A stretch of DNA of 64,000 bases, taken from assembly GCF_013377015.1 (NCBI RefSeq), contig NZ_JACABA010000001.1:1075554-1139553 (forward strand). Direction: 5' to 3'. Under the pieces are notes generated by a model. The model ran no database searches. It was not told where the DNA came from and saw nothing but the letters and a program-made list of their open reading frames with translations. Position 1 is the first letter of the stretch; every line of letters begins with the position of its first letter. Made by a program: the position numbers and the translations under genes. This document shows positions 58,144-64,000 of the stretch, piece by piece. Source of the stretch: Rhodopseudomonas sp. GTDB taxonomy: Bacteria; Pseudomonadota; Alphaproteobacteria; Rhizobiales; Xanthobacteraceae.

Positions 58144-58844
58144 CACAACAAATCCACATGGCCGACGTCGCCGCGCAGATGGCCGGCGTGCATGCCGATC
58201 ATGCGGTCGACCTTGCCGGTCAACAGCGCGACGTTCTGTTCGGCGATCACCATCGCCCGGCCATCGAGCCCGATATCGATCAGCGCATCGACGACGCGCT
58301 GCGAGATCCGCGGCGCCAGGCCGAGCGACGGCTCGTCGATGAGGTAGAGTTTGGCGTCGGCCATCAGCGCGCGACCGACCGACACCATGCGGCGCTCGCC
58401 GCCCGACAGCTTGCCGACATAGGCCTGCTCGCGCTCCTTGAGCTGCGGGAAGATGTCGTAGACATGATCGCGACGCAGCGCGCGGTCGCGCCACGCCGCC
58501 TTGGTGTAGGCGCCGCAATCGAGATGTTGCTTCACGGTGAGTCCCGGGAAGATCGCGTCGCCCTGCGGCGTCATCGCGACGCCGAGCCGAACGATGCCGG
58601 GCGTGCGACGGCCTTCGCCGAGCGACCGGGTGCCGCCGATCTCGGTGCCGTCGAACACGATCGAGCCCTGCTGCCAGCCGACCAGATGCATGATGGCGCG
58701 GAACAGCGTGGTCTTGCCGTGGCCGTTGAGACCGACGATCGCCAGCCGCTCGCCGGCCGCGACCGAGAAATCGATCTCGTGCAACACCCGCAGCGGACCG
58801 TAGCCTGCGGAGAGACCCTGGATGTTGAGCAGTTTGCCGCTCAT
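58143..58844 (-). CDS. LivF-like ABC ATPase
   Basis: The 233-residue ATPase has Walker A GLNGHGKTT, signature LSGGERRM, and Walker B LYLIDEPSLGLAP. It overlaps livG by 4 bases and livH by 1 base, in the operon for the DMFase-like system. Confidence 0.93.
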   Translation of the reverse strand: MSGKLLNIQGLSAGYGPLRVLHEIDFSVAAGERLAIVGLNGHGKTTLFRAIMHLVGWQQGSIVFDGTEIGGTRSLGEGRRTPGIVRLGVAMTPQGDAIFPGLTVKQHLDCGAYTKAAWRDRALRRDHVYDIFPQLKEREQAYVGKLSGGERRMVSVGRALMADAKLYLIDEPSLGLAPRISQRVVDALIDIGLDGRAMVIAEQNVALLTGKVDRMIGMHAGHLRGDVGHVDLL

Positions 58845-59566
58845 GCCGCACCTTCAAAATAGGCGGCGCGAACGGCAGGATCTTTGAACACAGATTTGGG
58901 ATCACCCTCGGCGATCACCGCGCCGAGATCGAGCACGACGACCCGGTCGGCGATGGCGTCGAGCAGTTCGAGCCGATGCTCGATCAGGATCACGGCGATG
59001 TGGTACTCGTCGACGAGCTTGCGCAGCAGCAGATCGAGCTCGGAGATCTCGGTATTGATCAGGCCGGAGGCCGGCTCGTCCATCAGCAGCACGCGCGGGC
59101 GGCGCATCATCAGGCAGGCGAGCAGCAGCTTGCGGCGGTCGAAAGTGTCGAGCGAACCGGCGATGCGCTCCCATGGCACTTCGAGATGCACCAGCCGGGC
59201 CGCCCATTCGGCGTCATGCACCGACATATAGGGCTTATACGCCTTGCGCGCGGCGCGGAAAGTTTCGCCGACGGTGAGCGCGTTCGGCACGACCGGACTC
59301 TGATAGGTGCGGGCGACGCCGAGCCGGGCGCGCTGGAAGATGTCGAGGCCGTCGAGCGACTGGCTGTCGAGGTACACCTTGCCGCGCTGGGCGTGGTAGC
59401 GACCCGACAGCACCTCGAACAGGGAGGTCTTGCCGGCGCCGTTCGGCCCGATCAGGCCAAGCAGTTCGCCCCGCTGCACCGACAACGAGACATTCTTGAG
59501 AATCTCGCGCCCGCCAAGCCGCAGATGAACGCCGGTGCAGCCGAAACATGGCGTCGAATCTGTCAT
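58841..59566 (-). CDS. LivG-like ABC ATPase with degenerate signature motif
   Basis: The 241-residue ATPase keeps Walker A (GPNGAGKTS), the Q loop (ARTYQSP), Walker B (RVLLMDEPASGL) and the H-loop (LIEHRLELL). In place of the LSGGQ-type signature it has LDTFDRRKLLLA. Since LivF keeps its signature, the heterodimer would have one normal and one altered ATP site. It lies 213 bases after the binding-protein gene, a gap that holds an inverted repeat. Confidence 0.9.
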   Translation of the reverse strand: MTDSTPCFGCTGVHLRLGGREILKNVSLSVQRGELLGLIGPNGAGKTSLFEVLSGRYHAQRGKVYLDSQSLDGLDIFQRARLGVARTYQSPVVPNALTVGETFRAARKAYKPYMSVHDAEWAARLVHLEVPWERIAGSLDTFDRRKLLLACLMMRRPRVLLMDEPASGLINTEISELDLLLRKLVDEYHIAVILIEHRLELLDAIADRVVVLDLGAVIAEGDPKSVFKDPAVRAAYFEGAA

Positions 59567-59630
59567 CGCTGCGACTGCGTCCTTGGTGGCTGGTTCAAGT
59601 TCTGCTCGACGACGCCAAGCGCTTCAGTTC

Positions 59631-59736
59631 GTCATTGCGAGGAGCCGTTGCGACGAAGCAATCCAGTCGGTGTTCGCGGCCCTGGATTGCTTCGCTGTTC
59701 GGCCGGCGCTCCGCGCCGACCTCCGCTCGCAATGAC
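59631..59736. repeat. Palindromic REP-like element between binding-protein and livG genes
   Basis: Outer arms GTCATTGCGAG (59631-59641) and CTCGCAATGAC (59726-59736) are exact complements, as are inner arms GAAGCAATCCAG (59655-59666) and CTGGATTGCTTC (59682-59693). The element can fold into a long stem. Elements with CGTCATTGCGAGCGAAGC-like ends are dispersed in Bradyrhizobium and Rhodopseudomonas genomes. It may dampen transcription of livG and downstream genes relative to the binding protein, a common operon arrangement. Confidence 0.8.
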
Positions 59737-59779
59737 GGCATCGACGCAACCGCCGTTCGTTTCGTCTCGGGTTCGGTCT

Positions 59780-61042
59780 TCAGAACCACGGCGCGGGCTT
59801 GATCTTCACTTCCGCCAGTTCGGCGGGCGCGATAATCTTGTGCTTGCCGTCCTGCACCTGCAGCAACAGGTGGCTGATGCCGGCCTTGACGTCCTCGGTC
59901 TGCCACGGATGCACCAGCGGCGCCTGCTCCGGTCGATCGAAGGTGTAGGTGCCGCAGACGCCCTCATAGCGCAGCTTGCGAATGGCATTGCCGACGCCGT
60001 CGAAGTCCGACGGATCGACGCTGGCCCAGACCTGCGCCAGCATCTTCACGGTGTCGTAGCCGCTGCCGGTGTAGACGATTCCCATATTGTCGCCGTAGCG
60101 CTTGGTATAGGTCTTGCGGAATTCCTGGCCGGCGGCATCGGCGTGGGTGCCGACCACGGTGCCCCAGATCATACCCTCGGCGGTGCCGGCGGCGAGGCTG
60201 AGGAATTCAGGCTGGCTCGGGCCGTATTGCAGATAGACCAGCGAGCCCTTGACCGGATCGCCGGAGAACTGCTGGGCAAAGGCGGCCAGTTCGGCGGCGA
60301 CCCAATGGTCGATGAAGATCACGCCGGCATCGGTTTCATGCAGCGCGCGCAGCACCGGCGACCAATCCTGCACCGGAAACTGGATGTCGGTGATGGCGCC
60401 GACCGCCCACTTGCCGCCGGATTCGGCGATCGCCTTCTGCACCGATTTGGAGATCACCTGGGTGTAGGCGATCTGCTCCTGCACAATGTGAATCTTGTTG
60501 TTCTTCGGCTTCCATGTCCCGCCGGCGACGATCTTGTCGAGATAGCGCACGAAGCCGTAGCCGTACCAGGTCTCGGCGCCGTCGATCTGGAAGACGTTCT
60601 TGTATTTCGCCGGATTCGATTTCACCAATTCGAGCGAGGCCAGCGAGGTATTTCCGTGCAGATACGGCACCTTGGTGGCGGCCGCGGCGTCCATCGCCGG
60701 CTGCGGGATCAGCACGAAGGCCGATGCGATCGCATGCACTTTCTTGCCGTTCAGCGACTGGATCGCGCCGACCGTGCCTTCCGGCGTCAGCACGTCGATG
60801 TCGACCACCTCGGCGCGCAGCTTGCGGCCCTTGATGCCGCCGCCGGCGTTGATCTCGTCGATTCCGACGGTGATGCCGTTCAGCCAATCCTTGTGATCGC
60901 CGACCCCGACCGGCGATGATTGCGCGGTCGGCAGACCGATCAAAATGTCGTCCGCCGCGTCCGCCCGTGGCGGAAAGGCGGTCAACACCGCCGCGCCGAC
61001 GGCGGCTCCGAGAAATTCACGACGCTTGATGCCGGAAACCAT
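59780..61042 (-). CDS. Periplasmic substrate-binding protein (LivJ/amide-binding type), Tat-exported
   Basis: The 420-residue protein starts with a twin-arginine signal (KRREFLGAAVGAAVL, ending near RADAADD). The rest is a type I periplasmic binding protein (ILIGLPTAQSSPVGVGDHKDWLNG, LHGNTSLASLELVKSNPAKY). Relatives include amide- or urea-binding proteins. It is the first gene of the operon with the LivGFHM transporter and the DMFase-like subunits, so it probably captures the amide that they hydrolyse. Confidence 0.9.
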   Translation of the reverse strand: MVSGIKRREFLGAAVGAAVLTAFPPRADAADDILIGLPTAQSSPVGVGDHKDWLNGITVGIDEINAGGGIKGRKLRAEVVDIDVLTPEGTVGAIQSLNGKKVHAIASAFVLIPQPAMDAAAATKVPYLHGNTSLASLELVKSNPAKYKNVFQIDGAETWYGYGFVRYLDKIVAGGTWKPKNNKIHIVQEQIAYTQVISKSVQKAIAESGGKWAVGAITDIQFPVQDWSPVLRALHETDAGVIFIDHWVAAELAAFAQQFSGDPVKGSLVYLQYGPSQPEFLSLAAGTAEGMIWGTVVGTHADAAGQEFRKTYTKRYGDNMGIVYTGSGYDTVKMLAQVWASVDPSDFDGVGNAIRKLRYEGVCGTYTFDRPEQAPLVHPWQTEDVKAGISHLLLQVQDGKHKIIAPAELAEVKIKPAPWF

Positions 61043-61099
61043 TTGCGCACCCCTTCAAGAGAATGCGCGACGCTACGGCGGTGCAGACTTCGCGGAAAT

Positions 61100-61113
61100 G
61101 ATGCAAATGCATC
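61100..61113. promoter_or_regulatory. Perfect short palindrome upstream of the amide operon
   Basis: GATGCA-AA-TGCATC has exact 6-bp arms and lies 58 bases upstream of the binding-protein start and just after the LuxR-type gene. A binding site for that regulator or the AraC-type protein is possible; no proof is available. Confidence 0.4.
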
Positions 61114-61131
61114 CCAGTCGCAGATTTCGCC

Positions 61132-62103
61132 TCAGGCCGGCTCGGTGCCGTGCAGCACTTTCGACAGCGTGGCCTTGCTGTGGACGCCGAGCTTCATCAG
61201 GATCGTCTGGGTATGATTGCGCACGGTGGCCGGCGACAGACCCAGCAGCCTGGCGATTTCCTTGTGGGTGTGGCCGTTGGCGATCTCCTCGGCGATCTGC
61301 CGCTCGCGCGGGGTCAGCCGATCGGACAGGACCGCGGGACGCAACGCGATGCCGAACAGCGGTTGCCCCTGACGATGCGCAAGCTCGGTCCGGTCCACGA
61401 CGATCTGCCATTCCGCAAGGGTGTGCCGCCCCGGACGCGCCGCCGGCGAATTGAGCTCGGCCGGGAGGTAGTCCGCCTTCCAGCCACGGCAGCGGTCGCC
61501 AATGAGGCGAAGCGCCTCTGGCGAGGCATTGAGGATCCGCCCCTGGGCATTGACCAGCAGATTCGCCGCGCCGGATCGGCCGTTGACGCCGCGTTCCACC
61601 AGATAGCGGACGTGATCAAGCGCGCCGCGCAGGAAGGCGATCTCGCCGGCGTCGATCTCATCCGCCTCGCGGCCGCTCCGATACGCCGACATGAACAGGG
61701 AGATCGGGCTGTTGGGCTGGTCGGCGATGACGACCGCCATTTTGTCGATGCGGTAGCGATCCGACAGCGCGACCATGCCGGCCGTATGCCGGCTGCCGTA
61801 GCGATCGTAACGCGCGGCGCAACACCCGGTATCCATGACGTCGCGGGCCAGCAGGTCGTCATGCTTGATCTCCGACCAGAACTGATCGAAATCCTCGGGA
61901 AGATTATAAGAAAGGCTCGCGCACAGATCGACCTCGCCGCGGTGCAGATCGGCCCAGCCGCCCCAGCTGCAATCGGCATCGACCGACTCCGCTAGCTCCT
62001 CGAGGCTCCACTGGAACAGCGCGACCGGGTCATGCGTCGGGCTGCGCTGGTGCAACTCCATCACGAAAGAACTGAACTGATCGATGCCGGCCCGCGATCC
62101 CAT
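61132..62103 (-). CDS. LuxR-type transcriptional regulator with N-terminal sensor region
   Basis: The 323-residue protein ends with a LuxR/FixJ helix-turn-helix (LTPRERQIAEEIANGHTHKEIARLLGL, then SPATVRNHTQTILMKLGV). The first 200 residues contain a GAF- or PAS-like region (NLLVNAQGRILNASPEALRLIGDR) of unknown ligand. The ATG at 62103 has GGGAGGAG upstream; the ATG at 62118 overlaps that site and is less likely. It lies directly upstream of the amide-transport operon on the same strand and may control it. Confidence 0.88.
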   Translation of the reverse strand: MGSRAGIDQFSSFVMELHQRSPTHDPVALFQWSLEELAESVDADCSWGGWADLHRGEVDLCASLSYNLPEDFDQFWSEIKHDDLLARDVMDTGCCAARYDRYGSRHTAGMVALSDRYRIDKMAVVIADQPNSPISLFMSAYRSGREADEIDAGEIAFLRGALDHVRYLVERGVNGRSGAANLLVNAQGRILNASPEALRLIGDRCRGWKADYLPAELNSPAARPGRHTLAEWQIVVDRTELAHRQGQPLFGIALRPAVLSDRLTPRERQIAEEIANGHTHKEIARLLGLSPATVRNHTQTILMKLGVHSKATLSKVLHGTEPA

Positions 62104-62207
62104 TGCCGCTCCTCCCATAACAGTTCACACCGATCCTTGAAGTCGTGGCCCGGACCGCGGGTCGCGAGGCCCGCCCCCGCGCCGGCCGCATCGGGTCCGA
62201 GCGGCAT

Positions 62208-63239
62208 TCAAGAAAGTAACAGGCTCAGTCTTTCCCGCTTGCGAAACGCAACCGGTGACTCGCCGACCTGGATCTTGAAGCCGCGCGAAAACGCGCTGGT
62301 TTCGCTATAGCCAAGCTGCAGGGCGATCGATGTCACCGGAATGCTAGTTTCGGCCAGCATGCATTTGGCGATGTGGGCGCGAACCCGGTTGCGGATGTCG
62401 AGATAATTGACGCCGTGATCGGCAAGCTTGCGCTGGAACGACCGCGTGCTCATGCCGAAATCACCGGCCACCACTTCGATATCCGTGGCGGCGGTGCGGC
62501 ACAGCGAGGCCGCGATCCAGGCCTCGATGCCGCGCACCAGGTCGAGCCGCGCGCTGCGCATCCGGATCGAATCGGCGAGATCGGCTTCGAGCCGCGCGTG
62601 CAGGTTACGATCCGCCTGCTTCAGCGACACGTCGAGAAACCGCGCCGGAAACAACAGCGCGTTCTCACGCCGCCCGAACCGCAACGGGCAATCGAAATGG
62701 CGTTGATAGAACGGAAAGTCGTCGCCGGCGGGATGCTCGAACTCGACGCCGCTGGCCTGCCAGGCCGGCCCGAGAAAACTCGACAGCATGGAATATTCGA
62801 TCGCCATGGTGAACCCGGCATCCTGCTCGCGGAACCGGATCGCGGGATCCTGGATCGAATAGACCAGCCGCGCCGTGCCGTCGCTCACCGTCAGCAGGCT
62901 ACGGGTGCTGGTCTGAACGCTGGCGAAGTAGCGATTGAATCCGGCCAGCGCGTCGCCGACGGTTTGCGCGGTTAGCACGAGATCGCTGATCGGCCCGAGT
63001 GCCGATAGCTTGAACTCCTTGCCGAGTTCCAGGCCGAGCGTGCGGTTGCCGGATTCGTATGCAGCTGCCTCAAGCATGGACGTGAAGGTCGCGAGCGGCA
63101 GCCTCTCCGAGGGATCCTCCAGCACCGCGCGCGGAATTCCCGCGCGGGCGTTGATTCCTGCGGATTGTGGCCGCCACTTGACCAGAGCCGAGAGCAATTC
63201 CTGTACGGCGCCCGCGGTGATCGTTCCTGATGCAGACAT
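62208..63239 (-). CDS. AraC-family regulator (OruR/ArgR-like, arabinose-binding-domain type)
   Basis: The 343-residue protein has an N-terminal ligand domain of the type found before AraC helices (about residues 20-205) and a C-terminal double helix-turn-helix (FGMSTRSFQRKLADHGVNYLD, IPVTSIALQLGYSETSAFSRGFK). The ATG at 63239 has AGGTGG upstream; an in-frame ATG at 63293 would add 18 residues. Targets may be the permease gene divergent at 63707 or the amide operon. Confidence 0.9.
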   Translation of the reverse strand: MSASGTITAGAVQELLSALVKWRPQSAGINARAGIPRAVLEDPSERLPLATFTSMLEAAAYESGNRTLGLELGKEFKLSALGPISDLVLTAQTVGDALAGFNRYFASVQTSTRSLLTVSDGTARLVYSIQDPAIRFREQDAGFTMAIEYSMLSSFLGPAWQASGVEFEHPAGDDFPFYQRHFDCPLRFGRRENALLFPARFLDVSLKQADRNLHARLEADLADSIRMRSARLDLVRGIEAWIAASLCRTAATDIEVVAGDFGMSTRSFQRKLADHGVNYLDIRNRVRAHIAKCMLAETSIPVTSIALQLGYSETSAFSRGFKIQVGESPVAFRKRERLSLLLS

Positions 63240-63706
63240 TGCCGCCACCTGAGAGGGAGAACAGTTGAGAATGCTTAGCAAGAAGCGCGCCAAAGCGTTT
63301 CAGGACGGTGGAACGGCGTAGTTCCGCAGCCATTCGAGGCCAAAACGACGAAACGCAGCCGGGTAGCACGGAGCTTTGAACTTGCAGTGAGCCGCGGCCG
63401 CCCTGCGCGGCCTCAACGGCGATCGTTTCCTCAACCCATTCGCGCCTTGACTGGCGCTTGTTTGCTCAGCGGTTGCTGCGCATCGATCAGTTCGACCGCG
63501 AGAACGGAACCGAGATTGGCGCCAACTGTCAATCATGCCGATCGGATGACGGGCCATGATGCGTCGCGGATGCGCGATCGACAAGCGGCATTTGTTCCGC
63601 ATTGCGGGATGGCGGCAGCTCAGATGCCTGGGTCGCGGCCGAGTTCGGCGCTGCGCGATGCGCTGCCGTGGTGCAACAACGCGTCGCCGTCAACCTGGAA
63701 GGCAAG
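63240..63706. other. Divergent intergenic region, araC-type gene / permease
   Basis: 467 bases. A short frame around 63447-63540 on the plus strand (LDWRLFAQRLLRIDQFDREN) looks protein-like, but it has no start, is soon stopped and has no known relatives that I recognise; it could be a gene remnant. Promoters for both flanking genes must lie here. Confidence 0.4.
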
Positions 63707-64000
63707 ATGTCGATGGATGGACAAGCTCCGAACAAGCTGCGGCGCGATGCCGTCGGAGTTGCCCATGTGGTGTTCTTTGTTGTGGCAGCCGCGGCGCCGC
63801 TCACCGCGGTGGTCGGCGTCACGCCCGCGGCGTTCGCGTTCGGCAACGGCCCCGGCGTTCCCGGCACCTTCCTGCTGGTCGGACTGCTGTATCTGTTGTT
63901 CAGCGTCGGCTTCACCACGATGAACCGCTTCGTCGCCAGCGCCGGCGGGTTCTATCCTTATATCAGCGCCGGGCTCGGCCGCCCGCTCGGCGTCGCCGGC
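63707..64000 (+). CDS. APC-superfamily amino acid/amine permease, 5' part only
   Basis: 98 codons are present before the window ends: a short polar start (MSMDGQAPNKLRRDAVGVAH) then helices 1-2 (VVFFVVAAAAPLTAVVGVTP, GTFLLVGLLYLLFSVGFTTM) and SAGGFYPYISAGLGRPLG, the conserved glycine-rich loop of APC transporters. GGAAGG lies 4-9 bases before the ATG. The substrate cannot be inferred from this part. Confidence 0.85.
   Translation, partial: MSMDGQAPNKLRRDAVGVAHVVFFVVAAAAPLTAVVGVTPAAFAFGNGPGVPGTFLLVGLLYLLFSVGFTTMNRFVASAGGFYPYISAGLGRPLGVAG

Noticed and set aside
63387-63923. Plus-strand open frame of 178 codons overlapping the permease start.
   Set aside because: It is out of frame with the clear APC-type membrane protein from 63707 and its sequence is low-complexity.

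Overview
The window reads as high-GC alphaproteobacterial chromosome, most like Rhodopseudomonas or Bradyrhizobium (family Nitrobacteraceae). The main reasons are the gene order hupUV-hupSLCDFGHIJK-hypABFCDE-hoxA-hoxJ, the abundant leucine-type ABC transporters and aromatic-degradation genes, and the coding style. Assignment to genus is inference. No mobile element, prophage or CRISPR array was seen.

Layout. (1) 1-3641: the start of a PQQ biosynthesis operon on the minus strand (pqqA, too short for ordinary ORF calling, and pqqB, cut by the window edge), divergent from an exported PQQ sugar-dehydrogenase-like protein and a diheme cytochrome c. (2) 3834-6353: a secreted or anchored TPR/caspase-fold protein and a tRNA-Arg(CCG). 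(3) 6614-10688: a nickel-supply module made of nikR, a TonB-dependent receptor and a NiCoT permease. Two operators of the form GTATGA-N16-(T/G)CATAC sit in front of the receptor/nikR and the permease. (4) 10870-30557: a complete H2-uptake locus. It holds the H2 sensor HupUV, the uptake [NiFe] hydrogenase HupSLC, the protease HupD, accessory proteins HupFGHIJK, the metallocentre assembly proteins HypABFCDE, and the regulator/kinase pair HoxA/HoxJ. Two good sigma54 (-24/-12) promoters are visible, one before hupS and one inside the cluster before hupG.

(5) 31003-53287: two divergent operons around a MarR regulator with palindromic operators. They look like a pathway for an indolic compound, best guess indole-3-acetate, going through isatin and anthraniloyl-CoA. 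The plus operon encodes a 2-oxoacid:ferredoxin oxidoreductase (fused IorA-like, plus IorB-like), a Rieske dioxygenase with its reductase, a CoA ligase, a thiolase-fold protein that has lost its catalytic residues, a DUF35-SDR fusion whose SDR part is also degenerate, an isatin-hydrolase-like cyclase, an SDR and a solute-binding protein. The minus operon encodes a branched-chain-type ABC transporter (one gene a permease-ATPase fusion), the MarR, a flavin monooxygenase/old-yellow-enzyme fusion of the 2-aminobenzoyl-CoA monooxygenase/reductase type, an SDR, an enoyl-CoA hydratase and a Rid-family protein. A proposed flow that uses nearly every gene is: import, Rieske dioxygenation, CoA activation, retro-aldol loss of acetyl-CoA giving isatin, hydrolysis to isatinate, oxidative decarboxylation to anthraniloyl-CoA, dearomatisation and beta-oxidation-like steps.

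(6) 53350-61042: a second minus-strand operon with a branched-chain-type ABC transporter and both subunits of an N,N-dimethylformamidase-like iron amidohydrolase. The small subunit is in frame with the permease LivM and has its own strong internal ribosome binding site. (7) 61132-64000: a LuxR-type regulator, an AraC-type regulator and the 5' end of an APC-family permease that runs off the window.
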